The notes: generated by a model not told the origin, from the letters alone. A DNA stretch of 35,184 bases from Candidatus Magasanikbacteria bacterium RIFCSPLOWO2_12_FULL_43_12 (GCA_001783065.1 MFQN01000014.1:1-35184), one strand, 5' to 3'; counted from the stretch's first letter, positions 27,261-34,368 are shown. Numbers and translations: made by a program.

Positions 27261-28391
27261 TTAGTAAAGCGCTACCCACAACCCCAGCAAAACAACGGCC
27301 GCGTGCATAATCCAAAACCGCATCACGGTTTTCTCCTCGCTCCAACCGCGCATTTCAAAATGATGATGCAATGGAGCCATTTTGAAAATTCTTTTGCCTA
27401 ATAAATACCTTCCGAAAAGCTGAACAATCACACTGCCAAGTTCCAGAAAAAAAATAAAACCAAAGAAAGGCAGTAACAGCATTTTATTTATAATAATCGT
27501 ATTGATCGCCAATAACGCGCCTAACCCCAGCGAACCAACATCTCCCATTTGAAACCGAGCCGGCTTGACGTTGAAATAAGTGTAAGTTATCAAAGCGCCG
27601 GTGGCTGTGGCATTAAGTAAAGTAATTTCTTGGTAGCCTGAAAGCCAGCTTAAAACTGTTAGCGCGGCAAAAGTAATCATCAGTGAACCGCCAGCCAAGC
27701 CATCCATGCCATCTGCCACATTGACCGCGTTGGCGGTGAACATGACAAAAAAAATAATAAGCGGAATGAGCCACCAGCCGATATTCGCGTAACCGTCAAA
27801 TGGTATAAAAATCTGTCGCCAGTGTTCGCCGAGTTTGGAATATATCCACCAAGCAGTAATGGCGCCGGCAACAAATTGCAAAAGTAATTTTTCATGCACG
27901 TGTATGCCTTTCCCCGGATGAGAACCGAGCCATAATGACGCGCGTTTGAAAATTGACCAAGGCAAAGTTAATATCAGCCAGATTCGCTGTGGAATTGATT
28001 TGTGCACGCGGATTAATTTTAAAACTTGCGTGAGTTTTCGGTTGCGCCGCTCGTGGCCGTAGATGTGGAGAATGTCGTCAATCCCGCCTAACAACGCGGC
28101 CAACAGCATTACGCCAATCGGCATCCAGGTAAACTTTCTTTCCCAGTTAAATAATCCGGTGATAATCGCTATCGTTACGATTACCAACAGTCCACCCATA
28201 ATTGGCACACCGGCCTTGCTTTTTCGTTCAGAAATAGCCATTGTTGGATCATATTCAGCTCGGCGGGTGATTTTGTATTTATAAAGAATTTTTGTCAAAA
28301 ATGGCGCCCAGAGGAAGGCGATTAGGCATGAAATCAGGCCAAAAGCAATGGCCGTGCGGAGGAGGTTGATGGAGGCGTCTGGGAAAGGCAT
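27261..28391 (-). CDS. mraY: Phospho-N-acetylmuramoyl-pentapeptide transferase
   Basis: Makes lipid I by transferring phospho-MurNAc-pentapeptide to undecaprenyl phosphate. 376 residues with about ten membrane helices. Diagnostic motifs: GVPIMGGLL near residue 61, LLGGIDDILHIYG (catalytic Asp pair), TANAVNVADGMDGLAGG, MGDVGSLGLGALL, and PLHHHFEMRGWSEEKTVMRFW close to the end. The cytoplasmic loop after the DD motif is longer than in E. coli MraY (roughly residues 113-170, basic). No key residue is missing. The start at 28391 follows a probable promoter. It leads the minus-strand set mraY - transferase - mpl. Confidence 0.95.
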   Translation of the reverse strand: MPFPDASINLLRTAIAFGLISCLIAFLWAPFLTKILYKYKITRRAEYDPTMAISERKSKAGVPIMGGLLVIVTIAIITGLFNWERKFTWMPIGVMLLAALLGGIDDILHIYGHERRNRKLTQVLKLIRVHKSIPQRIWLILTLPWSIFKRASLWLGSHPGKGIHVHEKLLLQFVAGAITAWWIYSKLGEHWRQIFIPFDGYANIGWWLIPLIIFFVMFTANAVNVADGMDGLAGGSLMITFAALTVLSWLSGYQEITLLNATATGALITYTYFNVKPARFQMGDVGSLGLGALLAINTIIINKMLLLPFFGFIFFLELGSVIVQLFGRYLLGKRIFKMAPLHHHFEMRGWSEEKTVMRFWIMHAAVVLLGLWVALY

Positions 28392-28400
28392 ATTATTGCG

Positions 28401-28428
28401 AGTATATTAGCAGAAAAGAGGCGTGAAA
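28401..28428 (-). promoter_or_regulatory. Probable promoter of mraY
   Basis: Minus strand TTTCAC (28428-28423), 16-bp spacer, TATACT (28406-28401). The -10 box lies only 10 bases before the ATG, so the transcript would have almost no leader. Confidence 0.45.
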
Positions 28429-28433
28429 GCAAG

Positions 28434-28462
28434 TTGCGTGTTTATTTTGTTTGTGGTAATGT
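28434..28462 (+). promoter_or_regulatory. Probable promoter of the small gene at 28493
   Basis: TTGCGT (28434-28439), 17-bp spacer, TAATGT (28457-28462), back to back with the mraY promoter. Confidence 0.45.
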
Positions 28463-28492
28463 CAAAATAGGCAATCACAATAGGAGAATGCC

Positions 28493-28801
28493 ATGAGAAA
28501 GGACACCGAGAATGTTTACTGTGCTGAATGGTTCGGTCCCAAACTGTTGCTCCTGCGCAATCTTTCTTTTCCGGAGGGGTCTGGACTCGCTGACGAGCGG
28601 AATCAACTGGTTCTGTTCGTGGGGAAAATGGCAGCCGCACAAAGAGACTTGGAGGAAGTCCGCAGACAGGCATGCGGACGAATTCATCATCCTGTTGATG
28701 TTGTCTGTGCGGCAAGGGAGAAAATTGCTTCTCTGTGGGGTTGGCTTCGTCAATCTTCGGTCAGTCAGGTTCATTCCAGACGCGATGTCGTGGACTCGTA
28801 G
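28493..28801 (+). CDS. Small protein of unknown function with a Shine-Dalgarno site
   Basis: 102 residues from ATG 28493, preceded by AGGAGA with a 5-base gap (28482-28487), the second clear Shine-Dalgarno in the window. The protein (MRKDTENVYCAEWFGPKLLL at the start) has a helical middle (MAAAQRDLEEVRRQACGRI) and a Trp-containing stretch (KIASLWGWLRQ). No signal, membrane helix or known family. The codon mix is more GC-rich and even than in the neighbours, and the gene runs against the surrounding minus-strand cluster, so it looks inserted. A perfect terminator follows. Overlapping frames in +2/+3 are less likely because they lack the ribosome site. Confidence 0.6.
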   Translation: MRKDTENVYCAEWFGPKLLLLRNLSFPEGSGLADERNQLVLFVGKMAAAQRDLEEVRRQACGRIHHPVDVVCAAREKIASLWGWLRQSSVSQVHSRRDVVDS

Positions 28802-28877
28802 AAGCTTCTTCGCCTGTCACATTCCGCTCTTTGTCGGCTCACTCCGTTCCTTCCTTGGCGCACCTTTCTGCGCCACC

Positions 28878-28911
28878 AACCAAAAACACCCTGTTAAGGG
28901 TGTTTTTGGTT
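28878..28911. terminator. Perfect 15-bp convergent terminator
   Basis: AACCAAAAACACCCT (28878-28892), loop gtta, AGGGTGTTTTTGGTT (28897-28911). It serves the small gene on the plus strand and ends directly at the stop codon of the minus-strand NlpC/P60-type gene. Confidence 0.85.
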
Positions 28912-29703
28912 TTATAATACTTTCAACCTCTTAATCTTAATCTCCCTCGCTGTTTTCGCGTATTCCCGCGTTCGCGGTTCGTTCCAGTTTTGCTCAAGAA
29001 GATTTTTATTTGAATCAATAATTTTTATTTCTTCTTGCCTGACGCCGTGATTGTAAAGTCCGTCATCCGGGAATTGGAAGGAGTGAGTGTAACGGAGAAC
29101 CACCTCACCCCTGCCTGCCGGCAGACCCTCTCCTTGGTAAGGAGAGGAGGTGTTTGCGACTTTGTGTACCAACAAGATGTGATGCAAATTATAATTCGCT
29201 CCGGTGTTCATGATGATGATAAAATCACCGGGCTGAATTTCAGAGAGTCTTATTTCTTTGCTGTTAATGTCATTGTAAAAAGTATTAACACCGGTATTTT
29301 CCGCCGGCCGAAATAACGCGATTAATTTACGAATCGGACTTCGTATCCATGGCCGTTTGATGTGTTTGCGCAGCGGCCCAAGTTTGCGCGCGTTTAATTC
29401 CGCGTTAAGAACATGATACACCAAACCGGAACAGTCAACGCCTAAATTATGTTCAACCAAGAATTTTTTAGTTTGTTCATTGTCTAAATTTTTTAAATCA
29501 ACTTTCTCCCGTAACGCAATCAGAGTTGCTTCATTAACAATTTCTTCCGGCGTTCCTTTGCCAATCAAAACTCCCAGCGCCCCGCGAACACGACTGCGTT
29601 TGTTATTAAAATAAGGACAGGATATTTTTTTTTTGGAAAACGGTAAGTGAAGATAGTTGTTGATAACTTGCATGGCTTGGGTGGAGAGTGTGGCGTCGGA
29701 CAT
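28912..29703 (-). CDS. NlpC/P60-like cysteine peptidase family protein
   Basis: About 263 residues from MSDATLSTQAMQVINNYLHL. The NlpC/P60 cysteine motif is NLGVDCSGLVYHVLNAEL (about residues 86-103), and IQPGDFIIIMN followed by YNLHHILLVHKV provides the strand with the catalytic His. The family cleaves or modifies amide bonds in peptidoglycan peptides, and some members amidate or acylate. No signal peptide is seen, so the substrate may be cytosolic. ATG 29703 is preferred to 29790, which would overlap the ATP-grasp gene by 82 bases. The gap to that gene is 5 bases, so they form one unit. A CCTCTCCTT/AAGGAGAGG element is read through in frame (TSSPYQGEGLPAGRGEVV). Confidence 0.7.
   Translation of the reverse strand: MSDATLSTQAMQVINNYLHLPFSKKKISCPYFNNKRSRVRGALGVLIGKGTPEEIVNEATLIALREKVDLKNLDNEQTKKFLVEHNLGVDCSGLVYHVLNAELNARKLGPLRKHIKRPWIRSPIRKLIALFRPAENTGVNTFYNDINSKEIRLSEIQPGDFIIIMNTGANYNLHHILLVHKVANTSSPYQGEGLPAGRGEVVLRYTHSFQFPDDGLYNHGVRQEEIKIIDSNKNLLEQNWNEPRTREYAKTAREIKIKRLKVL
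29101..29151. repeat. CCTCTCC/GGAGAGG hairpin element inside the NlpC/P60-type gene
   Basis: CCTCTCCTT (29127-29135), loop ggt, AAGGAGAGG (29139-29147), preceded by a small ctgccggcag palindrome. The minus strand reads SSPYQGEGLPAGRGEVV, just after HHILLVHKV. Confidence 0.85.
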
Positions 29704-29708
29704 AGGAA

Positions 29709-31463
29709 TTAGGGCGTAAGACTTAGGATTTTGTTTTTTATTTCTGTCGGGAGTAAATTTGCTTTCCCTATTTTTTTTAACTCTATCCATTTTAATTTAT
29801 AACTATTTTCTTTTGAATTATAGCCTTTCTCCGGGCCGCCGAGGGATAATTTGCCGGTAAAACTTTTTACAAAAAAATATGTTTCGTCCCTGCCGTTACT
29901 TATTATTTTGAGCGGTTTTTTTATTTTGTCAGATTTGACTTGCAGGCCGGTTTCTTCCAACGCTTCTCTAACGGCGGTATTAACGAGTTTATTGTCTTTT
30001 CTTTCATGGCTTCCTCCTGGCAGAATTAAGTAGCGTCGGCCGTACTTATTGCGTTCAATTACTAATAATCTATTATTTTTTATAATGATCACCCCCGCCC
30101 GCCTTGAATCCCAAACATTGCCGCCCCTGACACAACCGATAAAATCAATCATTTTCTTCCCAATATCGTTCAACTCATTATGTTTTGCCATTACGCTGTC
30201 TGTGGTTTGCATCCGCAATAAATCCGCGCCAGGACTATCATTATCATAGAATATTAGGTTAAATGGCGATTTTTTGCGGCATTTTGGTTCTGGCAGGGCT
30301 GGAATATTTTTCGTCACTCTCTGCACCACTTGCGCCCCGTCCGTGATTTGGATCAGTTTTTGATTTTTCAAATTAATATTTAAGAGAGCTTTTATATGCG
30401 CTTCAAACGTCGCCAAATGTGTTTTGTTAATTGTGTTTTGTGTTTTATTTTGCAACTGGCTTTCGTACGTCGTACTCGCCGGCTGTCGCGCGTTTATTTC
30501 CAGAAGATACAGCCGTCCGGTCTTCTCCTCCACCACCACATCAATTCCGAACAATCCTTTCCAGCCGGCTTTTTTCAAACGCAAGCCGACAGCAGTGGCG
30601 ATTTTTTTGTATCGCGCGAGTTGTTTTTTGGATAAAATTTTATGCGGCAAGGCCCAGTCATTGCCGATCGTGGCGAATTGTTTGTCAGTAAATGGCATCA
30701 AGCCGGTGATTTGGTAACTGATATTGCCAAGCAAAATTTTATTTTTACTAATGACATTGTTGTTGGTAAAAAGCGGGCCGACAATATACGGCGCGATTCT
30801 CGCCTCGCGTTCGGGGAATATTTTTTTAATATTTTTTAATATTTTTTCGTTTTCTATCAAAACCGTTCCACTGCCTGTATGCGAACGATTGAATTGCAAA
30901 ATGAATTTCTCTCCGGTAAATTTGATGTCTTTGCATTTTTTGATTTGATATGGCGGCAAGTATTCTTTTAATTCACCAAGCCATTTAATCTGCGATATTT
31001 TTTCTTCCACTTCGTTGGCCAGTTCCGCCGGCGGGTTTAACAGCTTCCAACCGTTGTCAGCGCAGATTTTTTCTATTTGCGGAGTGGTTTTGAAAACGAC
31101 AAAGTTGACCACCCCTCTGCCCCTCGGGGCATCTCCCCTTGGTAAGGGGAGAGGTTTGATACCCCCCTCCTTAACAAGGAGGGGTGCCCAGATTCGCATC
31201 TGGGCGGGGAGGTGGGTCTCGCAAATTGTGTTGATCATTTTTTTTACCTTCGGATGCTGAAGCAGTTCCCGTGTATCAAGCTGTTTTTTTTCTTTTATTA
31301 ATAAAACATTTTTTTTGCCTTTCGCGATAGAATTGCCAAAAGGAGTGGAATTTGAGATAATAAAATAGCCGGGAGTGTTTAAATCTAACCCCAAAGCGCG
31401 TTCAATATCGCGGGTGATATAGATGATTGGTGAGGATTTTAAGCGTTTTTTTAACTCTATCAT
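29709..31463 (-). CDS. ATP-grasp ligase fused to a Nudix domain
   Basis: 584 residues. About 1-445 resemble an ATP-grasp carboxylate-amine ligase: KFILQFNRSHTGSGTVLI (nucleotide-binding loop), ITGLMPFTDKQFATIGN, KKAGWKGLFGIDVVVEE and the metal-binding LYLLEINARQPAST. About 450-584 form a Nudix domain (AGVIIIKNNRLLVIERNKYG, LPGGSHERKDNKL, VREALEETGL); its box has one extra residue and Asp in place of the first Glu. The fusion suggests ligation of an activated acid to an amine, with nucleotide clean-up or sensing. It is followed 5 bases later by the NlpC/P60-type gene and is divergent from murB. A composite repeat is inserted near residues 83-120. A promoter lies at 31473-31501, giving a nearly leaderless mRNA. 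Confidence 0.75.
   Translation of the reverse strand: MIELKKRLKSSPIIYITRDIERALGLDLNTPGYFIISNSTPFGNSIAKGKKNVLLIKEKKQLDTRELLQHPKVKKMINTICETHLPAQMRIWAPLLVKEGGIKPLPLPRGDAPRGRGVVNFVVFKTTPQIEKICADNGWKLLNPPAELANEVEEKISQIKWLGELKEYLPPYQIKKCKDIKFTGEKFILQFNRSHTGSGTVLIENEKILKNIKKIFPEREARIAPYIVGPLFTNNNVISKNKILLGNISYQITGLMPFTDKQFATIGNDWALPHKILSKKQLARYKKIATAVGLRLKKAGWKGLFGIDVVVEEKTGRLYLLEINARQPASTTYESQLQNKTQNTINKTHLATFEAHIKALLNINLKNQKLIQITDGAQVVQRVTKNIPALPEPKCRKKSPFNLIFYDNDSPGADLLRMQTTDSVMAKHNELNDIGKKMIDFIGCVRGGNVWDSRRAGVIIIKNNRLLVIERNKYGRRYLILPGGSHERKDNKLVNTAVREALEETGLQVKSDKIKKPLKIISNGRDETYFFVKSFTGKLSLGGPEKGYNSKENSYKLKWIELKKIGKANLLPTEIKNKILSLTP
31112..31216. repeat. Composite of three hairpins inside the ATP-grasp gene
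   Basis: CTCCCCTT-ggt-AAGGGGAG (31133-31151), CCCCTCCTT-aac-AAGGAGGGG (31164-31184), GCCCAGAT-tcgc-ATCTGGGC (31186-31205). It is read in frame as THLPAQMRIWAPLLVKEGG and KPLPLPRGDAPRGRGVV, which matches no part of an ATP-grasp fold. Confidence 0.85.
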
Positions 31464-31472
31464 AGCGGAGGC

Positions 31473-31501
31473 ATTATAATTGATTTTTGACTATCTTACA
31501 A
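31473..31501 (-). promoter_or_regulatory. Promoter of the ATP-grasp gene, near-leaderless
   Basis: Minus strand TTGTAA (31501-31496), 17-bp spacer, TATAAT (31478-31473). Transcription would begin within a few bases of the ATG at 31463. Confidence 0.5.
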
Positions 31502-31570
31502 GGCCGACAAGGCTTACAACGCTCACAAAGCCTCGTAAGCATTGTCAGCATAGTAAGCCTCGTAAGCCTT
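31497..31570. repeat. gtaagcctt-type repeat before murB
   Basis: Words aaggccgacaaggcttac, cctcgtaagcattgtcagc and cctcgtaagcctt, up to the murB ATG. The same family occurs at the queH 3' end and before infB. Confidence 0.7.
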
Positions 31571-32509
31571 ATGGACGCAATCTACCAACAACTCAAACAA
31601 TTTGGAAAAGTAAAACCAAACGAGCCATTAGCCAAACATACGACTTTTAAAATCGGCGGACAGGCGCGGTTTTTAGTTATTGTTGAAGACAGAGAACAAA
31701 CGATCGGTTTGCTTAATTTTTTATCCGCCGAAGGAATTAATTATTTTATTTTAGGCGGCGGATCTAACCTGTTATTTTCTGATGATAATTTTGATGGTGT
31801 GATAATAAAAGTTACAAGTTACAAGTTACAAGTTACAAAAAATGTGGTAGAAGCCGATGCTGGTGTTCCGTTAGCTAAAATCCTTAACATTACCATGGAG
31901 CATGGCTTGTCCGGAATGGAATGGTCAGCTGGCGTGCCGGGCACGATTGGCGGGGCGGCGCGCGGAAACGCCGGCGCGTTTGGTTCTGATATTGCATCAA
32001 ATGTTGATCGAGTTGAAGTGTGGCGCAATGGGGAGGTAATAATTTTATCAAAAGAAGAGTGTAATTTTGGTTACCGTTCCAGCGGATTGAAAAAAGATGG
32101 CGCTGTTATATTGAGCGTTTGGTTTAAATTTCCGGTTGGAAATAAACAGGAAATAATGGCAAAAGTGCAAAAAAATTTGCAAGCTCGGCAAGGAAAATTC
32201 CCGCCGTTTCCTTCCGCGGGTTGTTTTTTTAAAAATATTAAGCTGGATAAATGGCCTGGTAAAAAAGAAGATTTACCTCCGATTTTTTTAGAACGCGGCA
32301 CTGTGCCGGCCGGTTGGCTGGTGGAACAAGCGGGCATTGGCGGTTTAACTGTTGGCGGAGCCAAAGTTGATGCCAGTCACTGCAATTTTGTGGTCAATGT
32401 TGACAAAGCAACACAGTCAGATGTTTTAAAGCTGGTTGAAATTGTTAAAGAAAAAGTGTATAATAAGTTTGGGGTAGAATTGGAACAGGAGGTAGAAGTG
32501 GTGGAGTGA
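31571..32509 (+). CDS. murB: UDP-N-acetylenolpyruvoylglucosamine reductase
   Basis: FAD/NADPH enzyme making UDP-MurNAc in peptidoglycan synthesis. 312 residues from MDAIYQQLKQFGKVKPNEPL. FAD-binding motifs are HTTFKIGG, FILGGGSNLLFSDD and GMEWSAGVPGTIGGAARGNAG; GYRSSGLK and PSAGCFFKN (general-acid Ser) follow, and the chain ends with a Glu-rich EQEVEVVE. The in-frame ATG at 31487 is rejected because its 28 extra codons (VSIVSIVSLVSL) are translated repeat. A tandem gttacaa repeat is inserted in frame at about residues 80-89 (KVTSYKLQVTKN). Together with mpl and mraY it shows the cell can build peptidoglycan. Confidence 0.95.
   Translation: MDAIYQQLKQFGKVKPNEPLAKHTTFKIGGQARFLVIVEDREQTIGLLNFLSAEGINYFILGGGSNLLFSDDNFDGVIIKVTSYKLQVTKNVVEADAGVPLAKILNITMEHGLSGMEWSAGVPGTIGGAARGNAGAFGSDIASNVDRVEVWRNGEVIILSKEECNFGYRSSGLKKDGAVILSVWFKFPVGNKQEIMAKVQKNLQARQGKFPPFPSAGCFFKNIKLDKWPGKKEDLPPIFLERGTVPAGWLVEQAGIGGLTVGGAKVDASHCNFVVNVDKATQSDVLKLVEIVKEKVYNKFGVELEQEVEVVE
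31811..31839. repeat. Tandem gttacaa repeat inside murB
   Basis: Four copies of gttacaagttacaag, read in frame as VTSYKLQVTKN in the FAD domain, just before EADAGVPLAKI. Confidence 0.75.
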
Positions 32510-32516
32510 AGGCAGT

Positions 32517-34307
32517 TTAATTTTGTTTGACAAGAACAACGTCTATTTTAATATTATGTCTTGGCGCTACTTGCGCCAGGATTTCTTTTTTTTGGTATCC
32601 TTTGCGATTTAAAACAACGCTATATTCGCCCGGTTCAGCCGGAAAAAAGTACCGACCGAACATATCGGTAACGTAATATGATAATAATTTGTTGAATTTT
32701 TTTTCAAATAAACTGACAAAAACGCCCGATAATGGTTTTTTTGTTTTTTCATCATAAACCACGCCGAATTTTGTCGTCTTAATTTTGTGGTTTAGACGCC
32801 AGAATAAGCACAACGTGATTATGTTCCAGCCAACAAGTAAATATGTCCACCAGATTTGAACTAACAATAGGAAAATTAAGGATGCAAGTGGAGCGCCAAA
32901 TGCTATCAGTACGCACGCGCGCCTTTTATATTTTTTCCAGTAGAATTTTTTAATTGACGGCAGTGTTAGATTTGGATCCATCGGCACATCTTTGTCAATA
33001 ATTTCATTAGCACGTTGGATTTTGATTTGTCCGCCTAAATAATCATCTTTATCCGGCCGGATTTTTTTGAAGTCGGAAGGAAAATCGTAGTCAGACTTGA
33101 GGACGTCTAATTGATATTCTCCCGCAGTTGGCAAAAAAAGATAATTACCGTCTCTTCCCGTTACCATTGTTCTGACTACCACTTTGTCTTTGTTGTAAAG
33201 ACGCACCGTGCTTAGGTCCAGCGGTTGGTTATTTAAGGAGTTGTAAACTCTGCCCCAATCTTGTTTTTTCCGTCGGACAAATAGCAGCCCGAATTGGGTG
33301 AAAGTAAATTGAAAATAGAGTAAAAAATTTTGTAAACCAGCGGCAAAAGGCACATTCACAACGGCTATTCCCGCGACGATTGGAGATGTTTTTTTAATAA
33401 TACATTGTTTGAGATAAGCTTCCTGTTTTGGTGTTTTTTGTTTTATTAATCCAAAAATATCTTTAACGCCGTTTATCTCAACAGTTTTAATCGTTTCTTG
33501 GGCGCAATCAATCGCCACCGCTGATTTGCTGTGAACGTCGGCGATGTTTAAATATCCGGCATCGGAAAAACATTTAGCCAGAGCTTTTTCGGTTTCAGCG
33601 GATATCTCGTCGTAATTATATGTTTTGTCTGTTCCACCGATACATTGCCATAGTTGAAGTGATTTTTCAGAGTATAATTGTGTGTAGTCTTTGAATTGGT
33701 CAATCAATGTTTGTTTAAGCGCCGGCATATCCCAAATCCAGTTGAGAGAATTTTTTTGATAACATTCAGAAAGTTTCGCGATGTATTCATCGCCGGTATA
33801 CAACCACGTCGCTTCTGCTTGACAATCAAGAATAGAAAAATTTTCTTTGCCAGTTAAATTGCGAAAGGCGTTCGGCAGTTTGTCCGTCGCCACGTTGTCA
33901 ACATAACAATTTTTGTAACGTGTAAAATATTCCCCATGTTTCATCTCGCCTCGTTTCTCCATATACTCTTTATTTAGCGCTTCCAAACAGGCGGCTACCT
34001 CGTCAGCTTGTTGCGGGCAAAAACTCGGATCTCTGGCGCAATCAATATTTTTAGCGCTGGTTTGCCACTGTTCGCTTGCCGGGTCAAAAAGTTTATAAAA
34101 ATCCGACAAAAATTCTTCCGCGTCGTTATCTAAATAGCACTGTTTTACTTTTTGCCAGTAGCTTAATGTGTCACTTTCACCTTGATTATACTCCGCGATA
34201 GCGTCAAGTTCGCATTTGGCCGCGGCTGGCGGCGGCAACTCTAACGCCAAAGCGTTGCCGGCTGTTATCAACAAAAAAGTTAGAGAAAAAAATAAAAATT
34301 TTTTCAT
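32517..34307 (-). CDS. Exported cysteine-repeat protein with carboxypeptidase-regulatory-like domains
   Basis: 596 residues. A signal peptide is clear (MKKFLFFSLTFLLITAGNAL). The N-terminal half (about 25-295) holds about five loose repeats in which two cysteines bracket a helical stretch, with endings such as VKQCYLDN, YKNCYVDN, LSECYQKN and LAKCFSDA. A hydrophobic segment follows (about 305-340), then a beta domain of the carboxypeptidase-regulatory type (GRVYNSLNNQPLDLSTVRLY with GNYLFLPTAGEYQL), two close membrane helices (about 465-505) and a second such domain (GVVYDEKTKKPLSGVFVSLF with GRYFFPAEPGEYSV). It is probably an envelope protein with structural or binding function. ATG 34307 is chosen because the signal peptide starts there. 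It is divergent from hpf. Confidence 0.75.
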   Translation of the reverse strand: MKKFLFFSLTFLLITAGNALALELPPPAAAKCELDAIAEYNQGESDTLSYWQKVKQCYLDNDAEEFLSDFYKLFDPASEQWQTSAKNIDCARDPSFCPQQADEVAACLEALNKEYMEKRGEMKHGEYFTRYKNCYVDNVATDKLPNAFRNLTGKENFSILDCQAEATWLYTGDEYIAKLSECYQKNSLNWIWDMPALKQTLIDQFKDYTQLYSEKSLQLWQCIGGTDKTYNYDEISAETEKALAKCFSDAGYLNIADVHSKSAVAIDCAQETIKTVEINGVKDIFGLIKQKTPKQEAYLKQCIIKKTSPIVAGIAVVNVPFAAGLQNFLLYFQFTFTQFGLLFVRRKKQDWGRVYNSLNNQPLDLSTVRLYNKDKVVVRTMVTGRDGNYLFLPTAGEYQLDVLKSDYDFPSDFKKIRPDKDDYLGGQIKIQRANEIIDKDVPMDPNLTLPSIKKFYWKKYKRRACVLIAFGAPLASLIFLLLVQIWWTYLLVGWNIITLCLFWRLNHKIKTTKFGVVYDEKTKKPLSGVFVSLFEKKFNKLLSYYVTDMFGRYFFPAEPGEYSVVLNRKGYQKKEILAQVAPRHNIKIDVVLVKQN

Positions 34308-34308
34308 A

Positions 34309-34337
34309 TTGTTGTTTAAAAACATCTGTGTTATACT
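34309..34337 (+). promoter_or_regulatory. Promoter of hpf
   Basis: TTGTTG (34309-34314), 17-bp spacer, TATACT (34332-34337), about 30 bases before the ATG. The minus strand has TATAA-like words for the divergent gene in the same region. Confidence 0.55.
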
Positions 34338-34368
34338 TATACTATATTAATGATAACATTTTTTTATT

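Noticed and set aside
28512-28934. 140-residue plus-strand frame overlapping the small gene at 28493
   Set aside because: No ribosome site, and it runs through the terminator hairpin; the frame at 28493 has the Shine-Dalgarno.
29704-29790. Longer start for the NlpC/P60-type gene
   Set aside because: The extra 29 residues overlap the coding end of the ATP-grasp gene in another frame and look like a shadow.
31487-31570. 28-residue N-terminal extension of murB
   Set aside because: It is the translation of gtaagcctt-type repeats (VSIVSIVSLVSL) and lies before the normal MurB start.
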